NCBI GenBank assembly: GCA_946414025.1
Contig: CAMKMX010000031.1
Span: 1-33,057 of the forward strand
Reading direction: 5' to 3'
Source of the DNA: an uncultured Fibrobacter sp.
GTDB lineage: Bacteria > Fibrobacterota > Fibrobacteria > Fibrobacterales > Fibrobacteraceae
DNA length: 33,057 bases
Position numbers and translations under genes: made by a program. The notes beneath the pieces were generated by a model. It had not been told where the DNA came from. It was given only the letters and a program-made list of their open reading frames with translations, and did not search any database. The stretch's first letter is position 1. Each line of letters starts with the position of its first letter. This document shows, piece by piece, positions 1 to 7,682 of this stretch.

Positions 1-812
1 AAATCCACTTCGGCACCGTAGCTCTTGCCAATCCAGTTCTTCTGCATGTCTTTGACGCCCTGCGGCCAGTCGAGCTTGTCGAGGCCCTTCAGCAGGCGGT
101 CGCCATACAGCGGAATGCGCATGAGCCACTGCTTGAGGTTACGGCGTTCCACTTCCTTGGTGCCGCACTTTTCGTGAGAGCCGTCGTTCAAGACTTCTTC
201 GTTCGCACAAACGATCTTGCAGTGCTTGCACCACCACACCTGAGCGTCGGCGTAGTAAGCGAGGCGCTTAGAATCCTTGTACTTGCGAACTTCTTCCTTG
301 CCCTTTGCTTCGACATCGGCAGGAATCGGGAGTTCTTCGATGGGGCGGCCCTTCTGCTGGTCTTCATCGAACCAGGTGCCGTAAAGGCGCTTGAAAATCC
401 ACTGCGTCCACTTGTAATACTTCGGGTCGGTGGTGTTGACTTCCTTGTTCCAGTCATAGCTCAAGCCAAGGCGCTTGATCTGGCGGCGGAAATTGTCGCA
501 GTTCTTCTTGGTGGTAATGGCCGGGTGCGTACCGGTCTGGATGGCATACTGTTCAGCGGGAAGGCCAAATGCGTCCCAACCCATCGGGTGGAGCACATTG
601 AAACCGCGGCTGCGCTTGTAGCGGCAGATAATGTCGGTAGCGGTGTAACCTTCGGGGTGACCCACATGAAGGCCTGCGCCACTCGGGTACGGGAACATGT
701 CCAGGCAGTAATACTTGGGCTTGGACTTATCGGTGCCCGTCTTGAAAGTCTGATGTTCTTCCCAGTAGGCCTGCCACTTGGTTTCGATCTCTTGCGGATT
801 ATACTTAGCCAT
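1..812 (-). CDS. leuS: leucyl-tRNA synthetase, N-terminal part (partial)
   Basis: Charges tRNA-Leu with leucine in the cytoplasm (class I aminoacyl-tRNA synthetase). The minus-strand reading frame begins [17 protein letters not shown] and continues with the class I HIGH signature in the form HVGHPEGYT and the LeuRS-typical stretch [17 protein letters not shown] Cys/His zinc-binding segment ([15 protein letters not shown]) follows near residue 200. About 270 codons lie inside the window; the KMSKS loop and the C-terminus lie beyond base 1. The ATG at 812..810 is chosen because it starts the conserved N-terminus and has TGAGG about 11 nt upstream. It is transcribed away from the outer-membrane gene at 987, with a heptamer repeat between them. 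The product is not in doubt. Confidence 0.97.
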   Translation of the reverse strand, partial: MAKYNPQEIETKWQAYWEEHQTFKTGTDKSKPKYYCLDMFPYPSGAGLHVGHPEGYTATDIICRYKRSRGFNVLHPMGWDAFGLPAEQYAIQTGTHPAITTKKNCDNFRRQIKRLGLSYDWNKEVNTTDPKYYKWTQWIFKRLYGTWFDEDQQKGRPIEELPIPADVEAKGKEEVRKYKDSKRLAYYADAQVWWCKHCKIVCANEEVLNDGSHEKCGTKEVERRNLKQWLMRIPLYGDRLLKGLDKLDWPQGVKDMQKNWIGKSYGAEVD

Positions 813-840
813 TTGCTTTATACCTCAGGTTGGTTCTGCC

Positions 841-875
841 AGACGAGAGACGAGAGACGAGAGACGAGAGACGAA
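841..875. repeat. heptamer tandem repeat (AGACGAG)x5
   Basis: Four perfect copies of AGACGAG plus one copy ending in A instead of G run head to tail without spacers. The array lies 29 bp upstream of the leuS start codon and about 110 bp upstream of the divergent outer-membrane gene. A unit of seven is not a multiple of three, but the array is non-coding here, so copy-number change would alter leader length or promoter spacing rather than a protein. Confidence 0.9.
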
Positions 876-973
876 AGATTTCGTCAGCAGGTCAATCAGC
901 AGCCGTCAGCAAAGCCTCTTTAAATTTTCGGGCATAAATTTAGCAAAAACAGGGCGGGAAGTCCCTTTTTTGT

Positions 974-979
974 TATAAT
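974..979 (+). promoter_or_regulatory. extended -10 element (TGTTATAAT) directly upstream of a start codon
   Basis: TATAAT with an upstream TG (TGTTATAAT) ends 7 nt before the ATG at 987. No good -35 hexamer is visible at the usual distance. If used, the transcript would begin at or next to the ATG, that is, be leaderless or nearly so. No Shine-Dalgarno sequence is present between the element and the ATG. Confidence 0.5.
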
Positions 980-986
980 TGTTCAC

Positions 987-2090
987 ATGAAGCTTTCCGG
1001 TTTTGTACTGTCCCTGTCTTTTGTCGCCCTATTTGGAACGAGCGTCCTCGCCCAAGAGGAATACTACCAGCCCGATGTAGATTCCGCATGGGTGGCGTCC
1101 CAGAACGGCGGACAGCCCCTCGAAAGCGAAGAACAGCCCGCCGAGGCCACCCCTGCCTGCATAGGCGATGGCTGCGACGGCACCGAGACCGCCGCAGACC
1201 CCGTGGCGGAACCCGAACAGGCCTCCGGAGAAAACGGCAACGAGCAGATCGCGACGGAATCTGCCGAAGCCGCCGCCCCCGCCGACAGTTCCACAACGGA
1301 CAGCACGGCCCAGGCAACCGCAGACTCAACCAAAAAAGATTCCGCACAGGTGAAAACCGCCGCGAACAAGCCCATCGACCCCGACGAATACGAAGACTGC
1401 ACCGAGGCGGACTCCACCAATACCGAATGCATCGAAATTGACGAGACCGACACCTACGACCGCTACCTGCAAGAAAACGCCGAAATGTACCGTGCCCGCA
1501 AGGAAGGATTCTCCAGGTCCATCCAGATTGGCATTCGCGCCGCCGGCGGCATGAACACCTTCTTCGGTAAAAAAAGCGACGACTGGGGCTTTGGCTACCA
1601 GGCCGGAGGCGGCATTCTGGTGCGGCTCCCCGTGGGCATCCGCCACGTGAGTCTCGTTCCCGAACTGGACTTCGTCTACCGCAACTACAACTACGAAAGC
1701 AAGAACGAATACAGCAAGACCGAGGGCAGCCTGGACTACATGCTCTTCGAGATTCCCATCATTGTCCGCTACACCTTCGACGAAGACAACTTCTTCGTGG
1801 GCCTGGGCATGAACCTGGACCTAAAACTCACCGGCTCGTCTGAAATTACCCAGAAGACCAAGGAAACCGGAGAAAAAGACAAGCGCAAGAACACCCTGCC
1901 CTCTTCGGGCGTGGAACTGGGCGGTGTATTCAACGTGGGCTATGCCATCAACCGCTGGCTTATTGCCGACATCCGCGTGGTGCAGTGCTTTACCAACCTG
2001 CTGAACGAAGACGCCATCGCCGAATCCAGCCTCTCTAAGGCCCACCTCTACACGTTCTACACTAGCCTCGGCCTCACCTTCGTGTTCTAG
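987..2090 (+). CDS. outer-membrane beta-barrel protein with acidic linker
   Basis: Predicted secreted 367-residue protein. Residues 1-22 form a signal peptide (MKLSGFVLSLSFVALFGTSVLA). Residues about 25-145 are a low-complexity Ala/Glu/Thr/Asp/Ser-rich linker holding two CIGDG/CTEAD-type Cys-containing patches. Residues about 175-367 alternate polar and aromatic or hydrophobic positions in the manner of a porin-like barrel (outer membrane protein beta-barrel superfamily) and end in ...YTSLGLTFVF, with the terminal Phe typical of BAM-assembled proteins. It has its own -10 element, is divergent from leuS, and no gene partner follows it. The substrate or function cannot be told. Chosen start: the ATG beginning the signal peptide. 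Confidence 0.8.
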   Translation: MKLSGFVLSLSFVALFGTSVLAQEEYYQPDVDSAWVASQNGGQPLESEEQPAEATPACIGDGCDGTETAADPVAEPEQASGENGNEQIATESAEAAAPADSSTTDSTAQATADSTKKDSAQVKTAANKPIDPDEYEDCTEADSTNTECIEIDETDTYDRYLQENAEMYRARKEGFSRSIQIGIRAAGGMNTFFGKKSDDWGFGYQAGGGILVRLPVGIRHVSLVPELDFVYRNYNYESKNEYSKTEGSLDYMLFEIPIIVRYTFDEDNFFVGLGMNLDLKLTGSSEITQKTKETGEKDKRKNTLPSSGVELGGVFNVGYAINRWLIADIRVVQCFTNLLNEDAIAESSLSKAHLYTFYTSLGLTFVF

Positions 2091-2092
2091 GC

Positions 2093-2158
2093 ATGTATGC
2101 CGAACTGGGCGCAGGCTACCGCGGATTCATGAGCGGCGGCATTGCATTGAGAATCTAA
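2093..2158 (+). pseudogene. remnant of the C-terminus of an outer-membrane barrel protein
   Basis: Two bases after the stop of the preceding gene a 21-codon frame reads MYAELGAGYRGFMSGGIALRI and stops. It alternates like the last two strands of an outer-membrane barrel and has no room for a signal peptide. It may be the tail of a second barrel gene lost by deletion, or the former C-terminus of the upstream gene after a duplication. It could also be chance coding. Confidence 0.35.
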
Positions 2159-2179
2159 GCACCGAGAAAATCTCTCGAA

Positions 2180-2215
2180 GGAAACTCGTAGGGACTAACA
2201 GTCACAAGAGTTTCC
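2180..2215. repeat. inverted repeat GGAAACTC / GAGTTTCC
   Basis: Perfect 8-bp arms separated by 20 bp, which themselves contain a smaller GACT-aac-AGTC dyad. There is no T run, so an intrinsic terminator is unlikely. Role unknown. Confidence 0.5.
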
Positions 2216-2506
2216 GCCTGTGATAACGGATCTTACCAGCAAGAATCGAAGCTACCATCATAAACATCTACAAACCAGAGCCATCGTTTATTATTTGACC
2301 GAGATGTGTGCTTCCCGAGTGAACAGTCGAACAAAGTGAATCTGCGACTGTGAGCCAAAAGCGATTCGTCTTAACGAGTCGTGTTGGCGAGAGCGAGGCG
2401 ACCTCGTTGGTTCTTCTATGCGTTTGAGCCGAGCGGTCATTATAGGGAATGTACACATCGAGGGAAAGATTCGTTAAAAAAGAGATGCCTTTCAAGATGA
2501 TAGCGG

Positions 2507-2526
2507 ATCCTCGCCTGCGCGAGGAT
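2507..2526. repeat. REP-like palindrome ATCCTCGC-N4-GCGAGGAT
   Basis: An 8-bp-arm palindrome with a 4-base loop followed by GACA. It shares layout and flanks (GATCC...GGATGACA) with elements at 29632..29651 and 32565..32584, with CG to TG-type changes that keep the arms paired. Dispersed intergenic repeat. Confidence 0.75.
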
Positions 2527-2630
2527 GACAATGAAAGTGTGCGGGCATGACGAGAGGGACGGGGCGTTGCGGGGTGTCCCCGCAGAGGGGGTGATGGAAG
2601 CCACGGCACGTTTTATGACGAGGAATGGAG

Positions 2631-2676
2631 ACCCCGGCACCCTTCGGCAAACTCAGGGACCTAGCCGGGGTGACAT
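2631..2676. repeat. composite repeat: ACCCCGGC ... GCCGGGGTGACA with nested CCCTTCGGCAAACTCAGGG
   Basis: Outer 8-bp arms (ACCCCGGC at 2631..2638, GCCGGGGT at 2664..2671, then GACA) enclose CCCTTCGGCAAACTCAGGG (2640..2658), itself a CCCT...AGGG dyad that resembles the CTTCGACAAGCTCAG repeats found between genes in many bacteria. A similar nested layout occurs at 21992..22083. Confidence 0.65.
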
Positions 2677-2710
2677 GCCTGAGTGACTGCGTTCGCCGGG
2701 GCTGCAATCA

Positions 2711-2733
2711 GGGGGAGGCTTTCCCCCCTTTTT
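2711..2733 (+). terminator. possible intrinsic terminator
   Basis: GGGGGA / TCCCCC arms with a 5-base loop are followed by CTTTTT on the plus strand. It lies just before the convergent stop codon of the gene at 2743. Read on the minus strand it has no T tail, so it would serve plus-strand transcripts reading through from the left. The stem is short. Confidence 0.35.
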
Positions 2734-2742
2734 AATGATTCT

Positions 2743-5700
2743 CTACATCCCCATGTTCTTACGGGTCTGTTCGCGGCGGAGGCGGACGATTTCCTTTTCG
2801 ATGAGGAGCTTTTCTACGGCCGGGATATCTTCGTGACGCCTGATGGCGTCCTTGTACAGGGCGTTGGCCAATTCGGGTTCACGGGCAAGGAACGATATGA
2901 CGGCGACGTTCCGGAGGAAGAATTCGTCCATGTTCTTGATTTCGTACTTCTCGTAGAAATCCGCCACCAGTTTGGCTGCCGTCGCGTAGTCCTTGGCGCG
3001 GGCCGTTTCCAGGATGTTGAATTCATCTACAAAGGAGGCGGGGAACACCCCTGCGTTCACCAGGTCGCGGACCTTCATATAGACGGCGTTGGTGTCGCGG
3101 GCTTCCATGGGAATGCCTCTCACCCACTCGATGTATTCTTCGCGGAACTTTTTCCATTCGGGCGAGGCTTCGGCCACCATGAAGCGGGGCTTTTGCGCCG
3201 CGACCGTTTGAGTCGTCGAGTCCGTGGTCACGCTATCCTGCGGAGCGGGGGCCTGGGCACCTGCGCGCATCAGGGAATCCGTACGGACTAGGTAGGCGAG
3301 CAGCGCGTTTTCGCGGTAGGTGTCCTTGTTCTGCATCATGGCCTTGACCTTGGCGGGCCTGCGGAGCGCGTAGTCGGCACTGTCCAGGTATTCGGGCCAG
3401 CAGACTTCGCAGCTGTCGAACACCTGCACAATATGGGCGTTGGAATGCACAAAGCGGGCCTCTTCGGCCTTGTTATCTACGATGGGCGTGAAGATGCTGT
3501 TAGGCTGGATGTTTTCCATCATGGGCCGGACCATCTTGGAGGTGAACAGGAAGTTCTGTTCGCCGAAGAAGTCGGGTTCCCGATGGATGCGCTCAAATTC
3601 CGCCACCAGCACGGGGTCGGTGCTGAACCGTCCGATATTCTTCTGGATTACCGGCTGGTCGCTTGCGATAATGATGATGTCGGGTTCTTCGGGAGCGCGG
3701 TAGAGGCTCACGTAGGGGAACACCACGTCCAGTGCCTTCAAGATGTTCAGGAACAGCTGGTCGTTGAATTCGTAGGTCTGGATCCACTGGACCCAAAGTC
3801 CGCCGGGTTTCATGTAGCGGCGCATCTTGGCGTAGAACTCGTGACTGAAAAGGCTCGCCACGCCGCTGACCCAGGGGTTGCTGGGCACGCTGATCAGCAG
3901 GTCGTACTTGCGGCGGTTGGTCAGGAAAAACGTCTGGGCGTCGTCGATGTAAATGTGGATGCGGGGGTCGTCGTAGCCGCGGGCGTTCCAGGGGTAGAAC
4001 CCGCGGGCAAGATTCATCATCTCGTCTTCGATTTCCACGCAGTCAAAGTCCTTCAGCAGCGGGTCGGCCAGCAGGTAATGGGCGCCCATGCCGGAGCCAA
4101 AGCCAACCATGCCCGCGTCGTAGGGCTCGGAGAGCACCGCCATGGGCATGAACGCCGTAGCCGCCTGGGTCAGTTCGTCCCCTTCGATGGGGTGCTTGCG
4201 GTCCTTGCTCATGCTGGCGTCGGCCTTGCCATTGGTCTTGATATACCAATGCACATCGGACTCGTGGAAACTGATGGTGGCCGTCTTTCCGTCCTTCACC
4301 ACAATCTTTTCGTCGGGATGCAGGTTCTTGTAGGCGCGGAACGCACCCGATGTCACCAGGTGCGGGTCAAAATTCACGAAGATGGAAGGCAGAACCATCA
4401 GGGCCGCCACCAGGTAGAAAGGCACGCTGTAGCGGAACTTTTTACGATAGACCACCAGCAGCACAAAGCCGATGGCAAAGTCCAGCACGGCGGCAAGCAC
4501 CAAAGCGCCCTTCAACTGCAAGAACGGCAAGAGAATCAGGCCGCCACCTGCCGAACCGATGATGGAGCCCACCGTATTCCAGCCGTAAACCTTGCCGATG
4601 GGGGCTTCGCTCTTGAAGGCCCGGGTGAGAATCACCGTAATCAGCGGGAGCGTCATGCCCGCAAAGAAACTGGTGGGCACCATCCACAAAACGGAAAGGG
4701 CATACTTGAAAAGGCTCCAGCAGATATAGCCGGCGGCGGTGGTATTGAAAATCTGGTTCGCCTCGTTCATCATGCCCCAGAAGGGCTTGTGGAAGTAGAG
4801 CGTGCACAGGGCGAAAAACGCCATGAAAATCTGGGCCAGGGAAAGAATGACCAAGGAATCTTTTTTCAAAAGTTTTCCGCTGACGGCGCTTCCGATGGCA
4901 AGTCCCAAAATGAACGCCGAAAGCATCTGGTCGAAACTGTGGCTGGAACTGCCCATCAAGAGGCTCAGCAGGCGTATCCAGACAATCTCGTAAACGAAAG
5001 AGGTAAGCCCCGTAATGGCCGCAATCCAGAGCCAGGTGTTCTTGGGCGGCATGGGCAGCTTGTGCTCGGCAACGTAATCGACGTTCAGAGGCTCGGCGGC
5101 ACGGTTTGAACCCGCCGTGGAACTTTCCGAACCAGCCGTGGCACGGTCCGCACCAACATCCGCAACATCATCCTCGTCGTCTTCCTTGTTGGGCGACGTG
5201 GCAAACCCGATGTAGCCGAAAACCGCCGCCAGCAAGAAGTTGATAGAAGCCGCTACGCAGAGGGTGGCGTGGTTACCCAGTTCAGGGATCAGCAGGTAGC
5301 TGGTCACCAAAATGCCAATGGCAGAACCCAGGCTGTTGGTAAAGTAGAGCATGGGAAGCGAAAGTTCCTGACCGCTCTTGCGCAAGAGCCCCGCCGCGAT
5401 GAATGGGAAGGTCATGCCCACCGCAATGGCGATGGGGAGCGTAGAGCCCGTAGCCAGCACCACCTTGGTAATCTCGGCGCCCGTAAAGCCCAGGCCCGCA
5501 ATCCATTCACTATCAAAGAAAAATCCCGTAAGCAGGTTGTAGAGCGGGTGGTAAACCAGGCCGCCAATACCGATGGCCAGTTCCACCGCCGCATAGCCAA
5601 GCAGGGGCCGCTTTACCCATTCCACCATCTTGCCCGCGATAAAACTACCGATGGCAAGACCACCCATGTAAATGCACAGCGTGAGCACCTGGCCGTAGCT

Positions 5701-5802
5701 GGCGTGACCCAAGAAAAGCTTGAGGTAGCGGGCCCAGGAACCTTCGTAAATGAGGCCGGCAAAACCCGAAAGCGCAAAGAGGAAATAGACTAGGATGTTC
5801 AT
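2743..5802 (-). CDS. multi-span membrane protein with spermidine-synthase-like domain (fused MFS/SpeE type)
   Basis: Large membrane protein of 1019 residues. Residues 1-205 and about 250-490 carry two sets of hydrophobic spans separated by an acidic, Ser/Ala-rich linker. Residues about 500-760 resemble the SAM-binding methyltransferase fold of spermidine synthases: GFGSGMGAHYLL as the glycine-rich loop, VEIED as the acidic strand end, and IDDAQTFF. The catalytic Asp segment of true aminopropyltransferases is replaced by SVPSNPWVSG, a form typical of the membrane-fused subfamily, so polyamine synthesis should not be assumed. The last 170 residues look helical and TPR-like after a Ser/Thr/Gln-rich stretch. 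The start ATG begins a hydrophobic span and has a TATAAA box 8 nt upstream. It lies 45 bp after the DUF3298-like gene on the same strand. Substrate unknown. Confidence 0.85.
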   Translation of the reverse strand: MNILVYFLFALSGFAGLIYEGSWARYLKLFLGHASYGQVLTLCIYMGGLAIGSFIAGKMVEWVKRPLLGYAAVELAIGIGGLVYHPLYNLLTGFFFDSEWIAGLGFTGAEITKVVLATGSTLPIAIAVGMTFPFIAAGLLRKSGQELSLPMLYFTNSLGSAIGILVTSYLLIPELGNHATLCVAASINFLLAAVFGYIGFATSPNKEDDEDDVADVGADRATAGSESSTAGSNRAAEPLNVDYVAEHKLPMPPKNTWLWIAAITGLTSFVYEIVWIRLLSLLMGSSSHSFDQMLSAFILGLAIGSAVSGKLLKKDSLVILSLAQIFMAFFALCTLYFHKPFWGMMNEANQIFNTTAAGYICWSLFKYALSVLWMVPTSFFAGMTLPLITVILTRAFKSEAPIGKVYGWNTVGSIIGSAGGGLILLPFLQLKGALVLAAVLDFAIGFVLLVVYRKKFRYSVPFYLVAALMVLPSIFVNFDPHLVTSGAFRAYKNLHPDEKIVVKDGKTATISFHESDVHWYIKTNGKADASMSKDRKHPIEGDELTQAATAFMPMAVLSEPYDAGMVGFGSGMGAHYLLADPLLKDFDCVEIEDEMMNLARGFYPWNARGYDDPRIHIYIDDAQTFFLTNRRKYDLLISVPSNPWVSGVASLFSHEFYAKMRRYMKPGGLWVQWIQTYEFNDQLFLNILKALDVVFPYVSLYRAPEEPDIIIIASDQPVIQKNIGRFSTDPVLVAEFERIHREPDFFGEQNFLFTSKMVRPMMENIQPNSIFTPIVDNKAEEARFVHSNAHIVQVFDSCEVCWPEYLDSADYALRRPAKVKAMMQNKDTYRENALLAYLVRTDSLMRAGAQAPAPQDSVTTDSTTQTVAAQKPRFMVAEASPEWKKFREEYIEWVRGIPMEARDTNAVYMKVRDLVNAGVFPASFVDEFNILETARAKDYATAAKLVADFYEKYEIKNMDEFFLRNVAVISFLAREPELANALYKDAIRRHEDIPAVEKLLIEKEIVRLRREQTRKNMGM

Positions 5803-5810
5803 GGCGTAAA

Positions 5811-5816
5811 TTTATA
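5811..5816 (-). promoter_or_regulatory. -10-like TATAAA close to a start codon
   Basis: On the minus strand TATATAAA ends 8 nt before the ATG at 5802, with no Shine-Dalgarno sequence in between. It resembles the arrangement at 974 and 30087 and may give a leaderless or very short leader mRNA. Confidence 0.35.
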
Positions 5817-5847
5817 TAAAAAAGGCGCCGTCCTAAGTCAAAGAATT

Positions 5848-7017
5848 TTACGAACCTCCGCCTTCAGTAAGACCGAATTCCCGGCGGGCCCAAGTTTCCA
5901 TATAAGGCAGAATTTCCTTGTAAGGCACCACGATCATCACGCTGCCGTGGGTGTGCTCGCCGATTTCGAAAGAGGAACCGTCAAAACCGATACCGTCCTT
6001 CAAGAAAGAAGGCTTCAATTTGAAATTCATGCCGATGGCATTGGGACGGGCGTCGTATTTTTCCGCATATTTGCGAAGAAGCGATACAATCTTTTCCTTT
6101 TCTTCTGGATTGAAAATAGTGGAATCAACCTGCGACCCGTCTTTCTTTGAGAATGTGCGATGATACTCGTAATTGTATCCTCCGGCGGCACCGGCATCGT
6201 ACCCGGCATTCGAAATATAATAGGTCGTCCACAGCTGTGAATCGAACGCGACATCTATACTGTCCATGCGCTCGTATTTGAGGGTGGCGGCGACTTCCGT
6301 CTGGGCGCTGTCATAGTACCAGTCATTGGGATAATTCCTGAGTTCGTACTCAATGCTCCTCTTGTATTCTTCCACCTGACGGTAAAGAGCTCTTTTATGA
6401 ATTTTTTCTAAATGCTTGGAATCAAGGACCGTGTCGGCATCGGTCAAGTCATCGCCCAGCAATCCCTTGATAATTTTCCGGTGGATCCATTTAGGATAAA
6501 CTTGGAATCTCGGCAACTCCCAGTGCAAGGATACCGTGTAAAACCTGGTGCTGTCGCGTTCCGTTCCATAATTGGAGAATTCCATACAGCCCTTCTCTTT
6601 AGTGGGGTCGCATTCAATCAATTCGTCGTCATGCATGGCAATTTCCGCCTTGACCCGCTCCAGATCGCTTTTTCCAATCAGGCTGTATTCAAATTTCATG
6701 TCGTCAAGCATGGAATAGACTTTATCCACCTTCTCTTCCAGAACGGACAAGTCCTTGTTATCCTGAGCCTGCAATGCAACTGCCGTCTCCTTTTTGGGGG
6801 CGGGAAGTAAGCAGGCAATTACCGCGGCAAGGTATGCCGCCGACAAAGTCGAACTCACGATTTTCTTTGCCCTGGAGCCTGTCGGGCTCGGCCTGTTCAT
6901 CATGGCGAGCACGAACGCCACCACGGCAAGCGGAAGCAAGAACAGGGACATTCCTCCCCGCGACACAAGGCCTACGAAAAAACCGGCTAAGATAAAAAGC
7001 GTTTCAAAAACTGCCAT
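5848..7017 (-). CDS. membrane-anchored protein with DUF3298/RsiV-like C-terminal domain
   Basis: 389 residues. The N-terminus has two hydrophobic spans (residues about 5-40) and a third near 55-72, then an acidic coiled-coil-like stretch (SVLEEKVDKVYSMLDD). Residues about 140-385 read like the extracytoplasmic RsiV/DUF3298 family: a long strand-rich region (AATLKYERMDSIDVAFDS), then FKLKPSFLKDGIGFDGSSF and a closing VMIVVPYKEILPYM, matching that family's usual final strands. This is pattern recognition, not a search. In RsiV the family senses lysozyme; no such role is shown here. The ATG lies 3 nt after the stop of the upstream protease gene, with GGGGGGT as ribosome site, so it is probably co-translated with the protease pair. 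Confidence 0.55.
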   Translation of the reverse strand: MAVFETLFILAGFFVGLVSRGGMSLFLLPLAVVAFVLAMMNRPSPTGSRAKKIVSSTLSAAYLAAVIACLLPAPKKETAVALQAQDNKDLSVLEEKVDKVYSMLDDMKFEYSLIGKSDLERVKAEIAMHDDELIECDPTKEKGCMEFSNYGTERDSTRFYTVSLHWELPRFQVYPKWIHRKIIKGLLGDDLTDADTVLDSKHLEKIHKRALYRQVEEYKRSIEYELRNYPNDWYYDSAQTEVAATLKYERMDSIDVAFDSQLWTTYYISNAGYDAGAAGGYNYEYHRTFSKKDGSQVDSTIFNPEEKEKIVSLLRKYAEKYDARPNAIGMNFKLKPSFLKDGIGFDGSSFEIGEHTHGSVMIVVPYKEILPYMETWARREFGLTEGGGS

Positions 7018-7020
7018 ATT

Positions 7021-7680
7021 CTATACCCCCCATTCTTCGTGAGCAGACCTGAATACTTTCTTACTGTTCACGATGCTGATAACACATTTTTTGACATTCT
7101 TGGTGTTCGGATATTCCTGTACACCATTCTTACGAAGGAAACGAATTACTTCAGTAGACTTAACCAGGTTGCTGGTATTCCTCTCCATTGTCGATATCGA
7201 CTTGCTCACTCCACCAATTCGACCATCCCTCGTGAAATTAGGTCCGCCAGACATGCCAAGCTGCAGAGTTCCAGTCATGCGATAATAACTATAATCACCG
7301 TCGTAACGATATTGAACACGGATGTTCATAGGGATAACGGTCAAATCATGGTCAAGAAACGGTTCAACGTAGCCATACGAGGTGAGTTTTTCCCCGACAG
7401 GCAATTCCGAGTGTGCGATACGACATACCCTAGGCATTTCAACAGGTTCCTCGTCCAGCTTCAACAGAACAATGTCTCTTTCCTTATCGTAATCAACGAT
7501 ATGTACCTTATAGCACGAATCGTTCTGGATATCGTAATAACAATTGTAGTCGTAATCATTGACGACATGATACGCAGTCACGATGTACTCTGAGTTGACA
7601 AAGAACCCCGTACCGTTGTGAAACCCTTCAGCAAAAGCCATGACGGCAAACGCAAGGATGATACCGATTAGCCGTATCAT
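7021..7680 (-). CDS. secreted trypsin-like serine protease, triad intact
   Basis: Predicted exported PA-clan (S1-like) endopeptidase of 219 residues. Residues 1-17 are a signal peptide (MIRLIGIILAFAVMAFA). The triad can be read as His38 in VTAYHVV, Asp69 in ERDIVLLKL and Ser144 in LGMSGGP, in the right order and spacing for a compact trypsin-like domain with no PDZ domain. Two Cys (47, 56) could pair. The reading frame extends 14 codons further upstream into the preceding gene, but the ATG at 7680 is chosen because it starts the signal peptide and is 2 nt after the stop of the neighbouring paralogue. The last 40 residues are basic. Target unknown; a role in trimming the peptide encoded at 12792 is only inferred from linkage. 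Confidence 0.75.
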   Translation of the reverse strand: MIRLIGIILAFAVMAFAEGFHNGTGFFVNSEYIVTAYHVVNDYDYNCYYDIQNDSCYKVHIVDYDKERDIVLLKLDEEPVEMPRVCRIAHSELPVGEKLTSYGYVEPFLDHDLTVIPMNIRVQYRYDGDYSYYRMTGTLQLGMSGGPNFTRDGRIGGVSKSISTMERNTSNLVKSTEVIRFLRKNGVQEYPNTKNVKKCVISIVNSKKVFRSAHEEWGV

Positions 7681-7682
7681 GA

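Larger units (their letters stand above)
2159..2742. other. non-coding, repeat-rich intergenic region
   Basis: No gene is supported here. The open frames present run through inverted repeats and have no recognisable protein features or ribosome site. The region holds an 8-bp-arm inverted repeat (2180..2215), a REP-like element (2507..2526), a composite CCCCGGC palindrome (2631..2676) and a hairpin with a T tail (2711..2733). The part at 2300-2460 is rich in short imperfect palindromes (for example the CAGTCGAACAAAGTGAATC / GCGACTG stretch) but no tRNA or known RNA fold was recognised. Confidence 0.6.

Noticed and set aside
841..875. Heptamer array considered as a CRISPR
   Set aside because: Units are 7 bp without spacers; it is a simple tandem repeat.
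2220..2460. Possible tRNA or structured RNA
   Set aside because: Short palindromes are present but no T-loop sequence, CCA end or cloverleaf pairing could be found.
2268..2707. Several open frames of 66-113 codons on the minus strand
   Set aside because: They run through inverted and dispersed repeats, lack ribosome sites and have no protein-like pattern; the region is treated as non-coding.
3433..5109. 558-codon plus-strand open frame
   Set aside because: It lies wholly inside the 1019-residue membrane protein gene on the other strand, is His/Gln/Gly-rich in the manner of a GC-rich shadow frame, and has no recognisable motif.
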